Assembly: GCF_036345995.1 (NCBI RefSeq)
Contig: NZ_CP107796.1
Coordinates: 2,542,001 to 2,606,000 of the forward strand
Origin: Streptomyces sp. NBC_00557
GTDB taxonomy: Bacteria; Actinomycetota; Actinomycetes; Streptomycetales; Streptomycetaceae
Direction of reading: 5' to 3'
Length of the DNA stretch: 64,000 bases
The notes beneath the pieces are model-generated. The model was not told where the DNA came from, made no database searches, and worked only from the letters and a program-made list of their open reading frames with translations. A program made the translations under genes and the position numbers. Shown piece after piece: positions 8,423 through 17,397 of the stretch (positions are counted from its first letter, which is position 1; each line of letters opens with the position of its first letter).

Positions 8423-8462
8423 GCGGCCCAGGATCGCCCGGGTTCGGGCGTCCGGCAAATGT

Positions 8463-8477
8463 TGACGGAAGTTGTCA
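8463..8477. promoter_or_regulatory. palindrome TGAC-N7-GTCA between the WYL gene and its divergent neighbour
   Basis: A 4-base inverted repeat with a 7-base spacer in the divergent promoter region. It is short and could be chance, but the place is right for an operator of the WYL regulator. Confidence 0.3.
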
Positions 8478-8537
8478 GGTTATCCCGCCATCCTGGTCTC
8501 ACCGATTCACGCAAGAGCACGGACACGGAGGCATCCC

Positions 8538-9137
8538 ATGACCACCACCGGCTTCACCGACCCGCGCCCCGTCTACGCCCGCGCCACCGAGCAGGCCGCG
8601 GCCCTGATCAAGACGGTGCGCCCCGAACAGCTGACCGCGCCGACGCCCTGTTCGGAGTTCGACGTACGGGCCCTGCTGAGCCACATGGTCGGCGGCACCC
8701 GGCGGATCGCGGTGGTCGGCGAGGGCGGCGACGGACTGGCGGTGGAGCCGGTCGCCCACGGGGTCGCGGACGACGGCTGGCCCGCGGCCTACGACGAGGT
8801 GCGCGTCCGGGTGCTGAAGGCGTGGGAGAGCGACGAGCGGATGACGTCCCCGGTGCGGGTGCCGTGGGGCGAGGTGCCGGGCCATGCGGCGCTGTCCGGC
8901 TATGTGATGGAGATCGTGACCCACACCTGGGACCTCGCCGAAGCCCTCGGCCACCCCCTCGAACTCGACCCGGAGCTCGCCGAGTTCGCCCTCACCACCG
9001 CCCACCGGGTCCTCCCGGCCTCCCGGCCCCGCGACGCCGAGACCCCCTTCGACGCCCCCCGCGAGGCCGGCGAGAAGGCGGACGTCTACGAGCAGCTGGC
9101 CGCCTGGCTGGGCCGCACCCCGCTGGAGCGTGCCTGA
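8538..9137 (+). CDS. TIGR03086-type metal-binding protein (maleylpyruvate isomerase/DinB fold)
   Basis: A 199-residue protein of the mycothiol-dependent maleylpyruvate isomerase superfamily. The conserved PTPCSEFDVRALLSHM motif near residue 37 carries the first metal-ligand histidine, and EIVTHTWDLAEAL supplies the second. The family binds a divalent metal and often uses mycothiol or another thiol. The start ATG at 8538 has a GGAGGC ribosome binding site. Probably the target of the divergent WYL regulator. Substrate unknown. Confidence 0.8.
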   Translation: MTTTGFTDPRPVYARATEQAAALIKTVRPEQLTAPTPCSEFDVRALLSHMVGGTRRIAVVGEGGDGLAVEPVAHGVADDGWPAAYDEVRVRVLKAWESDERMTSPVRVPWGEVPGHAALSGYVMEIVTHTWDLAEALGHPLELDPELAEFALTTAHRVLPASRPRDAETPFDAPREAGEKADVYEQLAAWLGRTPLERA

Positions 9138-9149
9138 CGCCCTGACCGC

Positions 9150-9490
9150 CCGGCCCGCGCCCCCGGCACGCCGGACGGGCCCGGGCGCCGCACCGTCCGG
9201 TCTGACCTCGGCATCCGCTGCGGCCGAAGTGACGGCGGCCACCGGTAAGCCGCCACCCCATGGCCCACCTCGCCGACGTCCTCCGCCGCCCGCCCCCGGG
9301 GCCACCGGCACGCCGGACGGGCTCGGGCACCGCACCGGTCCGGCCAGGCCCCGGCATCCGCACGGCCGAAGTGATGGGGTGCACGGGTCAGCCGCCGCCG
9401 CACCGCCCGCCTCGTCGGCGGCCCCCGCCGCCCGCCCCCGGGTGGCCGGCGTGGCGGACGGGGCGGCGGTCGCTGCCGCACGGCACGCCC
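9150..9490. repeat. degenerate tandem repeat, period about 142 bp
   Basis: This 368-base gap between convergent genes holds no credible gene. It carries a direct repeat starting at 9163, 9305 and (partly) 9446, spacing 142 and 141. Each unit has CCGGCACGCCGGACGGGC near its start, then CGGCATCCGC, then CGGCCGAAGTGA in the first two copies. The repeat is divergent, so it is not a very recent duplication. No coding frame is preserved between units. Confidence 0.7.
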
Positions 9491-9505
9491 GGCGGCCCTC
9501 GCCGC

Positions 9506-10369
9506 TCAGCCGAGTCTGACCCTGGCCAGTTGCCTGGACTGGGCGACCAGGTGGTCGGTGCTGTCCCAGATCTCGGCGTCCTCCTCCAGGAAGCCGCCGG
9601 CCAGGTTGCGGGTGGTGATGGACACGCGCAGCGGGCCGGGGGCGGGGCGGCGGCGGACGTGGACGGTGAGTTCGACGGTGGGGACCCAGCCCTTCAGGCC
9701 GAGTTCGAAGGCCGTGGGCGGCAGGGCGTCCACCGCCAGCAGCAGGGACAGCGGGTCGGCGTCGCGGCCGTCGGCCAGGCCGAACCAGGCGCGCATCTCG
9801 CCGTTGCCGGAGGGCGCGCCCAGGGCCCAGCCGAGGGTCGCCGGGTCCAGCTTGAGCATCAGGCGGTCGGTGATTGCCGAACTGCCCTCGACGGGGGCGG
9901 GGCCGTCCTCGGGGCCGAGGCACTGGTCCAGCGGCGGGATCGGCGGCGGCGTCGCCGTCGTACGGACGTCGTCGGGCAGGGCGGTGAGGTCACCGTAGGA
10001 GGCGAGGACGCGGATCCGCTCCACCTCGCGGCCCTCGTCGTCGTACTGGAGGAGGGAGGCCTGGCCGGTGGACAGGGTGCGGCCGGTGCGGACCGTCTCG
10101 GTGCGGACCACCGCCGGGCCGGGCTGGGAGGCGGTCAGGTAGTGCGCGGTGATGGTGAAGGGGTCCGGGTGCGGGAGCGTGTCCGCGAGGGCCCGGCCCA
10201 GCACGGCCAGCAGATACCCGCCGTTCACGGCGTTGATGATGGTCCAGCCGGCCGAGAGGTCGATGTCGTAGACGCCTGGCCCGCGCCGGGTGACCGCGGT
10301 GTCGCGGTCGAACTCGCTGTCGCCGATCACGGCCCGCGACGGGGAGGCTGCGGAAGCTGCTTCTGGCAT
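9506..10369 (-). CDS. acyl-CoA thioesterase family protein (double hotdog)
   Basis: A 287-residue TesB-like protein with two hotdog domains. The N-terminal half has WTIINAVNGGYLLAVLGRAL, the usual glycine-rich helix of the first hotdog, and HYLTASQPGPA. The second hotdog spans about residues 170-280. Such proteins hydrolyse acyl-CoA thioesters in the cytoplasm. The start MPEAASAASPS at 10369 was chosen because the longer frame enters the divergent promoter region. It is divergent from the membrane-anchored esterase at 10546. Confidence 0.8.
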   Translation of the reverse strand: MPEAASAASPSRAVIGDSEFDRDTAVTRRGPGVYDIDLSAGWTIINAVNGGYLLAVLGRALADTLPHPDPFTITAHYLTASQPGPAVVRTETVRTGRTLSTGQASLLQYDDEGREVERIRVLASYGDLTALPDDVRTTATPPPIPPLDQCLGPEDGPAPVEGSSAITDRLMLKLDPATLGWALGAPSGNGEMRAWFGLADGRDADPLSLLLAVDALPPTAFELGLKGWVPTVELTVHVRRRPAPGPLRVSITTRNLAGGFLEEDAEIWDSTDHLVAQSRQLARVRLG

Positions 10370-10545
10370 GGGTGAACGGTACAACAGGTAACTACTAAGC
10401 GGTAGCTTTCTGCGGATGGCGGCCGGAGCCACGCCTCGGAACCGCGCAAGCCGGGCTGCGCCTGCCGGGTGAGGTTCCGGCAATTTCTAAGTAAGTGTCC
10501 GGAGACGTCCACAACCTCGGGCCTCCGTTTTCCCTCTATGGGGAC

Positions 10546-11862
10546 ATGAGCCTCACCGGGACTCCGTTCCTCTACACGACCGTCGTGCTGGCGGTCGTCG
10601 CACTGATACTGCCGCTCGTCCTGTGGTCGCGGGTGCGCGGGCCCAAGCCCCTGCGCGCCGCGGCCCGCCTGGCGATGCTGCTGTTCGCCCAGGGCACCGC
10701 CGTCACGCTGATCTTCGTCCTGGTCAACAACCAGAACAACCTGTACGACAACTGGGCCGACCTGCTCGGCACCGGCAACCACGTCCAGCAGGCCCAGGAC
10801 CTGGGCAGCGACGGGACCGGCGGCATAGCGGTGAAACGGTTGCCCAAGGTCAGGCAGACCTTCACGGCGGCCGGCGGGCCCGGCATGCGTGCGGCCGGCG
10901 GAGTGCGGGTCACCCAGCTCAAGGGCCGGGTCTCCGGGGTGAACGCCGAGGTCTACGTCTGGCTGCCGCCGCAGTACGACGAGCCGGCCTACCGCACCAG
11001 GAAGTTCCCGGTGGTGGAGCTGCTGCCGGGCTACCCCGGTTCGGCGAAGGCGTGGTTCGGGTCGCTGAAGGCCCATGAGCAGCTGCTGCCGCTGATGAGG
11101 AGCGGCCAGGTGGCGCCGTTCATCCTGGTCGCCCCGCGCACCAACCTGCTGGCCGGCGTCGACACCGGCTGCGCCAACATCCCCGGCCAGGTCAACGCGG
11201 ACAGCTGGCTCAGCATCGACGTGCCGAAGATGGTCATGGACAACTTCCGGGCCGAGCCGGCGCCGCAGGGCTGGGCCGTGGCCGGGTACTCGGCGGGCGC
11301 GCACTGCGCGGTCAAGCTGGCCGTGGCGCACCCGGACCGCTACCGGGCCGCCGTGAGCCTGTCCGGCTACAACGACCCGATCGGCGAGCGCAACTCCCTC
11401 GCCGCGCAGAACCCGGTGCTGCGCGCCGAGAACAACCCCTACCTGCTGCTGAAGAAGGCCCCGGTACCGCCCAGGATCGCGCTCTACATCTCCGGCGAGT
11501 CCGGGGACGGCTACCAGGCGGGCGTGGCCCTCGAGGCCATCGCCAAGGCGCCCACGACCGTGCACGTGGTGTTCCTGCCGCACAGCGCGGGCGGCCACAA
11601 CATGGCGCTGTGGCGGCCCCAGGTCGACACGGTGTTCCGCTGGCTGACCCTCCAGATGGGCCAGAACCGCGCCCGGGGCCAGGACCGGTCTCTTACCGGA
11701 TCCACGGGTTCTCTTACCGGATCCGCCGCCGGACCCACCGGGACCACGGGGACCACCGGCACCACGGGGACTAATCCTCGGTCACCGTCGACCGGCGGTT
11801 CCACGCGCGCGGAGCTCGCCAGTGGAACCGCATCGCGAGCAGGCGCAGCACAAAAGCGGTGA
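10546..11862 (+). CDS. membrane-anchored alpha/beta-hydrolase esterase
   Basis: A 438-residue putative esterase of the esterase-D/antigen 85-like group. Two transmembrane segments occupy about residues 8-26 and 38-62, after which the enzyme domain should lie outside the cell. The nucleophile elbow is GYSAGAHC, the acid is likely in the SGESGDGY region and the histidine in PHSAGGHNM. The start ATG at 10546 follows GGGGAC. The C-terminus is a low-complexity tail of TGT and TGS repeats, and its last 92 bases overlap the convergent TRIC gene; this tail is probably a recent extension. Confidence 0.8.
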   Translation: MSLTGTPFLYTTVVLAVVALILPLVLWSRVRGPKPLRAAARLAMLLFAQGTAVTLIFVLVNNQNNLYDNWADLLGTGNHVQQAQDLGSDGTGGIAVKRLPKVRQTFTAAGGPGMRAAGGVRVTQLKGRVSGVNAEVYVWLPPQYDEPAYRTRKFPVVELLPGYPGSAKAWFGSLKAHEQLLPLMRSGQVAPFILVAPRTNLLAGVDTGCANIPGQVNADSWLSIDVPKMVMDNFRAEPAPQGWAVAGYSAGAHCAVKLAVAHPDRYRAAVSLSGYNDPIGERNSLAAQNPVLRAENNPYLLLKKAPVPPRIALYISGESGDGYQAGVALEAIAKAPTTVHVVFLPHSAGGHNMALWRPQVDTVFRWLTLQMGQNRARGQDRSLTGSTGSLTGSAAGPTGTTGTTGTTGTNPRSPSTGGSTRAELASGTASRAGAAQKR

Positions 11863-12430
11863 CGACGGCCAGCCCGCTGGTGAACGGGGTCAGCACGTCG
11901 TAGCGGATGCACAGCACCACCATCGTGGCGCCGACGATCGCCGGGACCGCGTACAGGTCGCGGTCCCAGCGCAGCAGTGAGGGCACCTCGTTGGCGAGCA
12001 CGTCCCGCAGCACGCCGCCGCCGACGGCGGTGGCGAGGCCCAGGGTCGCCGACGCGGTCAGGCCGAGGCCGTAGCCGTACGCCTTCGTCGTACCGCTGAC
12101 GCAGAACAGGCCGAGGCCGGCCGCGTCGAAGACCAGCACCGCCGTCTGGATGCGCTCCACGTGCGGGTGCAGGAAGAAGACGACCAGCGCCGCCAGCAGC
12201 GGGGTCAGGAAGTACCCGAGGTCGGTGAAGGCGGCCGGCGGCACGGCTCCGATGATCAGGTCGCGGAACAGCCCTCCGCCCAGGGCGGTCACCTCGGCGA
12301 GGACGGCGATGCCGAAGACGTCGAAGTTCTTCCGGACGGCCAGCAGCGCGCCGGAGATCGCGAACACGAAGATGCCGATGACATCGAGCGTGTGCTGGAC
12401 GGAGTGACTGAAGAGGGGCTGGAGCTGCAC
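11771..12430 (-). CDS. TRIC-family cation channel (UPF0126)
   Basis: A 219-residue membrane protein with about seven hydrophobic helices arranged as two similar halves. The glycine-kinked motif GGGLFRD in the first half and GGGVLRD in the second are the hallmarks of prokaryotic TRIC channels, which form trimers that conduct potassium. The start is GTG at 12430 after GTAGGG. It overlaps the 3' end of the convergent esterase gene by 92 bases. Confidence 0.9.
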   Translation of the reverse strand: MQLQPLFSHSVQHTLDVIGIFVFAISGALLAVRKNFDVFGIAVLAEVTALGGGLFRDLIIGAVPPAAFTDLGYFLTPLLAALVVFFLHPHVERIQTAVLVFDAAGLGLFCVSGTTKAYGYGLGLTASATLGLATAVGGGVLRDVLANEVPSLLRWDRDLYAVPAIVGATMVVLCIRYDVLTPFTSGLAVVTAFVLRLLAMRFHWRAPRAWNRRSTVTED

Positions 12431-12477
12431 CCCTACATTCTCACCCGGCGTGGGCTGTGAACCTTACAAAGCCAGGC

Positions 12478-13869
12478 TCACAGGGCGGGTTTCCCTGTGG
12501 TGAAGAGCCAGGTGCGGAAGAGGTCGTCCAGCCGCTGCCCGCTGACCCGCTCGGCGAGGCGGACGAAGCCGGCGGTGTCCGCGTTGCCGTACCGGTGGAG
12601 TCCGGTCCAGGCGGGCAGGAGCCGGAAGAAGGCCTTGTCGCCGATGCGCTCGCGGAGCATCTGGAGCGTCATCGCGCCGCGCTCGTAGACGGCGGAGGCG
12701 AACATCGTGTCCCGCTGCGGGTCGGCGACCTTGATCTGCCAGAACGACGAGGTGGCGGGCAGCGCGTTGTACGCCGCGAGGAAGGAGTCGTGGGCGGAGC
12801 GGGTGCCCTGGTGCTCGGCCCACAGCCACTGGGCGTAGGTGGCGAAGCCCTCGTTGAGCCAGATGTCCTTCCACCGCGCCACGCTCACCGAGTCGCCGAA
12901 CCACTGGTGGGCCAGTTCGTGCACGATGGTCGTCTCGTTGCGCACCGCCGAATAGGCGGGCTTGCTCTGCACCTCCAGCGAGAACCCGGCCTCGGGCATG
13001 TCGTCCACGATCGCGCCGGTCTCCTCGAAGGGGTACGGCCCGAAGACCTTCGACCAGTAGTCGGTGGCGGCGGCGGTGACGGCGTACACGTCCACGCCGT
13101 TGCTGTTCTTCAGCACCGGGTCGATGGCGACGTAGACCGGGATGCCGCCCGGGGTGCGGCCGGTGCGCACGTCGAACTTCCCGATGGTGGCGGTGGCGAG
13201 GTAGGTCGCCATCGGCCGCGACTCGCGCCAGCGGGTGTACGTCGAGCCGCCCTTGTCGTACGTCGAGAGCAGCCGGCCGTTGGAGACGGCGGTCAATCCC
13301 TTCGGCGCCCTGATCCGGATGTCGTAGGTGGCCTTGTCGGAGGGGTGGTCGCTGGACGGGAACCAGGTGGAGGCCGCGTTGGGCTCGCAGGCGACGAAGA
13401 CGCCGTCGGGGGTCTTCATCCAGCCGTACTTGGAGCCGAAGACGATGGGTCCGCCGAGGGGCTGGGGTACGCCGCCGTAGGTGACGGTGACGGTGAACTT
13501 CCGCCCCCGGTGCAGGCTTTGGCGCGGGGTGACGGTGATCTCGTCGCCGTCGCGGGTGAACCGCGCACGTCTGCCGTTCACGTCGACCCGGGTGATCCGC
13601 AGCTGCTGGAGGTCGAGGTCGAAGGAGGAGAGGTTCCGGGTGGCGCGCGCGGTGAGGGTCGTACGGCCGTCGAGGCGGCCGGTGCCGGGCGCGTAGGCGA
13701 CGTCGAGGTCGTAGTGCAGGGCGTCGAATCCGCCGTTGCCGAGGTTCGGGAAGTAGGCGTCGCCGATGCCGGGGGTGCCCGGAGTGGGGGCGGGAGAGGC
13801 TCCGATGACGAGGAGGGAGACCGCCGCGGTCGCGAGGGCCCCCAGACGTGCCGAACGGGAGAATGCCAT
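12478..13869 (-). CDS. secreted M1-family metallopeptidase
   Basis: A 463-residue zinc aminopeptidase of family M1. A signal peptide covers roughly residues 1-30. The N-terminal beta domain leads to the catalytic motif HELAHQWFGD with the third zinc ligand in NEGFATY, spaced as in the family. A conserved EAGFSLEVQ precedes the zinc site. It is shorter than full PepN-type enzymes and lacks the long C-terminal helical domain, as do many secreted Streptomyces M1 proteins. It lies 56 bases downstream of a region with a 10-bp palindrome and next to the peptide importer, so it could supply free amino acids or peptides. Confidence 0.92.
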   Translation of the reverse strand: MAFSRSARLGALATAAVSLLVIGASPAPTPGTPGIGDAYFPNLGNGGFDALHYDLDVAYAPGTGRLDGRTTLTARATRNLSSFDLDLQQLRITRVDVNGRRARFTRDGDEITVTPRQSLHRGRKFTVTVTYGGVPQPLGGPIVFGSKYGWMKTPDGVFVACEPNAASTWFPSSDHPSDKATYDIRIRAPKGLTAVSNGRLLSTYDKGGSTYTRWRESRPMATYLATATIGKFDVRTGRTPGGIPVYVAIDPVLKNSNGVDVYAVTAAATDYWSKVFGPYPFEETGAIVDDMPEAGFSLEVQSKPAYSAVRNETTIVHELAHQWFGDSVSVARWKDIWLNEGFATYAQWLWAEHQGTRSAHDSFLAAYNALPATSSFWQIKVADPQRDTMFASAVYERGAMTLQMLRERIGDKAFFRLLPAWTGLHRYGNADTAGFVRLAERVSGQRLDDLFRTWLFTTGKPAL

Positions 13870-13901
13870 GGGTCGTACCCTGCACTCTCCCGCTCGGGCA
13901 T

Positions 13902-13926
13902 GTACATGACCTTACCGGTCATGTAC
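13902..13926. terminator. 10-bp perfect inverted repeat after the importer operon
   Basis: GTACATGACC and GGTCATGTAC flank a 5-base loop, touching the last base of the stop codon of the oligopeptide ATPase gene. It would form a stable hairpin at the 3' end of the importer transcript. There is no U tail, as is common for actinobacterial terminators. It lies 33 bases upstream of the M1 peptidase start, so an operator role for that gene is an alternative. Confidence 0.55.
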
Positions 13927-15221
13927 TACTTGTCCGTTGACTCCTGGGAGTCGCCCTCGTCGGCGTTCTCTTCGGGGGCGGTCTCTTCGGACGCGGTCTC
14001 CTCGGACGCGGTCTCCTCGGAGGCGGTCTCCCCGGCGGAACCCTCGGAGAGTTCCGCCGCCACCGCCGCCGACGTCTCCGCCGACTCCGCGAGGACCTCC
14101 TCGGAGACCAGCTCGGCCGCCTCCTTGGCCGCGGAGAGCAGAACCGTGTCCTGCGGGGCCTGGTCCTCGAAGTTCTCCGGGTGGTGGCACGCGACCCGCT
14201 GGCCGGGCCGCAGCTCCAGGAGCGCCGGCTCGGTGGTCCGGCAGATCTCCGTCGCCTTCCAGCACCGGGTGTGGAAGCGGCAGCCGCTCGGCGGGGCGAT
14301 CGGCGAGGGCACGTCGCCCTTGAGCAGGATGCGCTCGCTCTTCGTGTGCTTCCGCTTCGGGTCCGGGATCGGCACCGCCGACATCAGCGCCTTGGTGTAC
14401 GGGTGCATCGGCGCCTTGTACAGCGAGTCCCGGTCGGCGAGTTCCACGACCTTGCCGAGGTACATCACCGCGATCCGGTCCGAGACGTGCCGGACGACCG
14501 AGAGGTCGTGCGCGATGATCACGTAGGTCAGGCCCAGCTCCTCCTGGAGGTCGTCCAGCAGGTTCACGACCTGCGCCTGGATCGACACGTCCAGCGCGGA
14601 GACCGGCTCGTCGGCGACCACGAGCTTCGGCTTCAGGGCCAGCGCGCGGGCGATGCCGATGCGCTGGCGCTGGCCGCCGGAGAACTCGTGCGGATAGCGG
14701 TTGTAGTGCTCGGGGTTGAGGCCGACCACCGACAGCAGCCGCTGCACTTCCTTCTTGATGCCGCCCTCGGGCTCGACGCCCTGGAGCTTGAAGGGCGCGC
14801 CGACGATCGTGCCGATGGTGTGGCGCGGGTTCAGCGACGAGTACGGGTCCTGGAAGATCATCTGCACGTCGCGGCGCATGGGGCGCATGCCGCCGACGCC
14901 GAGGTGCGTGATGTCCTTGCCCTCGAACTCCACCGTGCCGGCGGTCGGTTCGAGCAGCCGGGTGATCAGCCGGCCCATGGTCGACTTGCCGCAGCCGGAC
15001 TCGCCCACGACGCCCAGGGTCTCGCCCTTGCGCACCTCGAAGTCGATGCCGTCGACGGCGCGCACCGCCCCGACCTGCCGCTGCAGCAGGCCCTTGCGGA
15101 TCGGGAAGTGCTTCTGGAGCCCGGTCACCTTCAGCAGGATCTCGCCGTCGGAGACGGCCTCGTCCTTGGTCACGTCGGCACCGTCACTCTGCGCGGGGAT
15201 GCTCACTTTTTCGTCGCTCAC
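13926..15221 (-). CDS. oligopeptide ABC importer, ATPase 2 (OppF/DppF type)
   Basis: A 431-residue ATPase. The start is the GTG at 15221, whose GTGA overlaps the stop of the first ATPase gene. Walker A is GESGCGKST, the signature FSGGQRQR and Walker [13 protein letters not shown]. The C-terminal oligopeptide/dipeptide region has the cysteine pattern [14 protein letters not shown]. After that an unusual acidic tail of about 75 residues is built of glutamate-, serine- and alanine-rich repeats, partly encoded by 15-bp units (ASEET repeated). The tail is not part of the ordinary fold. Confidence 0.93.
   Translation of the reverse strand: MSDEKVSIPAQSDGADVTKDEAVSDGEILLKVTGLQKHFPIRKGLLQRQVGAVRAVDGIDFEVRKGETLGVVGESGCGKSTMGRLITRLLEPTAGTVEFEGKDITHLGVGGMRPMRRDVQMIFQDPYSSLNPRHTIGTIVGAPFKLQGVEPEGGIKKEVQRLLSVVGLNPEHYNRYPHEFSGGQRQRIGIARALALKPKLVVADEPVSALDVSIQAQVVNLLDDLQEELGLTYVIIAHDLSVVRHVSDRIAVMYLGKVVELADRDSLYKAPMHPYTKALMSAVPIPDPKRKHTKSERILLKGDVPSPIAPPSGCRFHTRCWKATEICRTTEPALLELRPGQRVACHHPENFEDQAPQDTVLLSAAKEAAELVSEEVLAESAETSAAVAAELSEGSAGETASEETASEETASEETAPEENADEGDSQESTDK
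13980..14037. repeat. 15-bp tandem repeats coding ASEET units
   Basis: About four units of 15 bases beginning GGTCTC and differing by one to three bases. They encode the ASEET-type repeats in the acidic tail of the second ATPase. Such in-frame repeats expand and contract by slippage, so length may vary between strains. Confidence 0.8.
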
Positions 15222-16300
15222 AGCTTCGGCGCAATCTCTTCGGTCCAGATACGCTCCCGCTGCTCCTGCGTCATGTGGCAGGCCGCCCAGTGCCCGCTGC
15301 CGACCTCGGTCAGCTCGGGGCGGACCGTGCGGGTGACGTTGTCCTTCGGGATGTCCGCGTACGGGCAGCGCGGGTTGAAGGCGCAGCCGGACGGGACGTT
15401 GATGAGGGAGGGCGGGGAGCCCTTGATCGGGATGAGCCGCTCGGTCTCCTCCCGGTCCAGCCGCGGCATCGAGCCCAGCAGACCCCAGGTGTAGGGGTGC
15501 CGGGGCGCCTCGAACACCTCGTCGGCCGGACCGCGCTCCACGCACCGGCCGCCGTACATGACCAGCAGGTCGTCGGCCATCTCGGCGACCACGCCGAGGT
15601 CGTGCGTGATCATGATGACGGCGGAGCCGAACTCCTTCTGCAGGTCCCGGATGAGGTCCAGGATCTGCGCCTGCACGGTGACGTCCAGGGCGGTGGTCGG
15701 CTCGTCCGCGATGAGCAGCTCGGGGTTGTTCACCAGCGCCATCGCGATCATGGCGCGCTGGCGCATACCGCCGGAGAACTCGTGCGGGTAGCTGTCGACG
15801 CGCTTGGCCGGCTCCGGGATGCCCACGCGGTCCAGCATCTCGATCGCCCGCTGCTTGGCGACCTTCTTGCTGACCTGGTGGTGGACCCGGTAGGCCTCGA
15901 CGATCTGCGCCCCGACCGTGTAGTAGGGGTGCATCGCGGACAGCGGGTCCTGGAAGATCATCGCCATCTTGCGGCCGCGCATCCGCCGGACCTCGTCCGG
16001 GTCGGCGGCGATCAGTTCCTGGCCGTCCAGCCACACCTCGCCGGAGACGCGGGCGTTGGCGGCGCGGTGCAGGCCCATCACGCCGAGCGAGGTGACGGAC
16101 TTGCCGGAACCGGACTCGCCGACGATGCCCAGGGTCTTGCCCCGCTTGACGTCGAAGCTGACGCCGTCCACCGACTTGACCAGGCCGTCGTCGGTGTTGA
16201 AGTGGATACGCAGATCGCGAACGGAGAGGAACGCGTCGTCGGCGTCGGAGGGGGCGGTGCCGGCCGGTTCGCCGAGCGCCGCCTTGTCGAGCTTGCTCAC
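15218..16300 (-). CDS. oligopeptide ABC importer, ATPase 1 (OppD/DppD type)
   Basis: A 360-residue ATPase with start GTG at 16300 overlapping the permease stop by four bases (GTGA). Walker A is GESGSGKS, the signature [12 protein letters not shown] and Walker [13 protein letters not shown]. The C-terminal cysteine motif [10 protein letters not shown] is typical of oligopeptide transporters. It powers import together with the second ATPase encoded immediately downstream, also with a 4-base overlap. Confidence 0.95.
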   Translation of the reverse strand: MSKLDKAALGEPAGTAPSDADDAFLSVRDLRIHFNTDDGLVKSVDGVSFDVKRGKTLGIVGESGSGKSVTSLGVMGLHRAANARVSGEVWLDGQELIAADPDEVRRMRGRKMAMIFQDPLSAMHPYYTVGAQIVEAYRVHHQVSKKVAKQRAIEMLDRVGIPEPAKRVDSYPHEFSGGMRQRAMIAMALVNNPELLIADEPTTALDVTVQAQILDLIRDLQKEFGSAVIMITHDLGVVAEMADDLLVMYGGRCVERGPADEVFEAPRHPYTWGLLGSMPRLDREETERLIPIKGSPPSLINVPSGCAFNPRCPYADIPKDNVTRTVRPELTEVGSGHWAACHMTQEQRERIWTEEIAPKL

Positions 16301-17307
16301 GAGTACCTCACGCGGGGGTCGATGGCTGCGTACACCAGGTCGACGACGAGATTGCAGAAGACGATGAAGAACGCGGCGACCAGGGTCACGCCCATCACGA
16401 TGGGCAGGTCGTTGTCCTTGATGGCCTGGATCGAGTACGCGCCGACGCCCTGCAGGGAGAACACGGTCTCGGTGAGCACCGCGGTGCCCACGAGGGTGCC
16501 GAAGTCCATGCCGAAGATGGTCACGATCGGGGTGAGCGTGGAGCGCAGCCCGTGCTTGGTGACGACCACCGACTCCTTGAGGCCCTTGGCGCGAGCCGTG
16601 CGGATGTAGTCCTCGCTCATCGTCTCCAGCATGCCCGCCCGGGTGAGCCGGGCGTAGGTGGCGGAGAAGAGGAACGCGAGGCTGATCCAGGGCAGCAGCA
16701 GGTGCCAGGCCCAGTCGGCCGGGTTCTGGGTGAACGGCACGTAGTCGGTGCTGTCCCAGATGGGCCACTGGTAGACGAAGAGCGCGTTGATCACCTGGCC
16801 GGTGAAGAAGATCGGCAGCGAGACGCCGGCGAGCGCGATGAACATCGAGATGCGGTCCACCGGCTTGCCCTTGCGCAGCGCCGAGACGACACCGGTCGTC
16901 ACACCGAAGATCAGCCAGATCACCGCCGCGCCGACGGCCAGCGAGAAGGAGACGGGGATCCGCTCCTTGAGCTGGGGCCACACCTCGACGTGACTCTTGA
17001 AGGAGTACCCGAAGCAGGGGGCGTTGCAGTGCGTCGCATCGGGGCCGAACTTGTAGTCGGCGCCTGCGAACAGGCCCTTGATGTAGTGCCAGTACTGGAT
17101 GTAGATGGGCTGGTCGAGTCCCAGGTTGTGCTTGATCGCGGCGACGGACGCGCGGTTGGCGTCCTTGCCGACGTACTGGGTGGCCAGCTGGGTGGCTGTC
17201 TGGCCGCCCAGGCGGGGGACCAGGAAGAAGATGGCGAAGGTGACTGCGCTGACCACCAGCAGCAGTACCAATGCGCCGAAGACGCGTCGGATGATGTACG
17301 CAGCCAC
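16297..17307 (-). CDS. oligopeptide ABC importer, permease 1 (OppB/DppB type)
   Basis: A 336-residue permease with the N-terminal [16 protein letters not shown] helix and five further membrane segments. The coupling-helix EAA-type loop is [19 protein letters not shown] large extracytoplasmic loop lies between helices 1 and 2, as in OppB. Start GTG at 17307. It follows the substrate-binding protein gene by about 90 bases. Confidence 0.93.
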   Translation of the reverse strand: MAAYIIRRVFGALVLLLVVSAVTFAIFFLVPRLGGQTATQLATQYVGKDANRASVAAIKHNLGLDQPIYIQYWHYIKGLFAGADYKFGPDATHCNAPCFGYSFKSHVEVWPQLKERIPVSFSLAVGAAVIWLIFGVTTGVVSALRKGKPVDRISMFIALAGVSLPIFFTGQVINALFVYQWPIWDSTDYVPFTQNPADWAWHLLLPWISLAFLFSATYARLTRAGMLETMSEDYIRTARAKGLKESVVVTKHGLRSTLTPIVTIFGMDFGTLVGTAVLTETVFSLQGVGAYSIQAIKDNDLPIVMGVTLVAAFFIVFCNLVVDLVYAAIDPRVRYS

Positions 17308-17397
17308 AGCTGTGCGGCTCCGGGTGGCCGGGGCGGGGTCTGTCCGCCCCGGCCACCCGGTGCCTTCACCTGCCTTTCAGGGGTATCCGGCCTGCTG

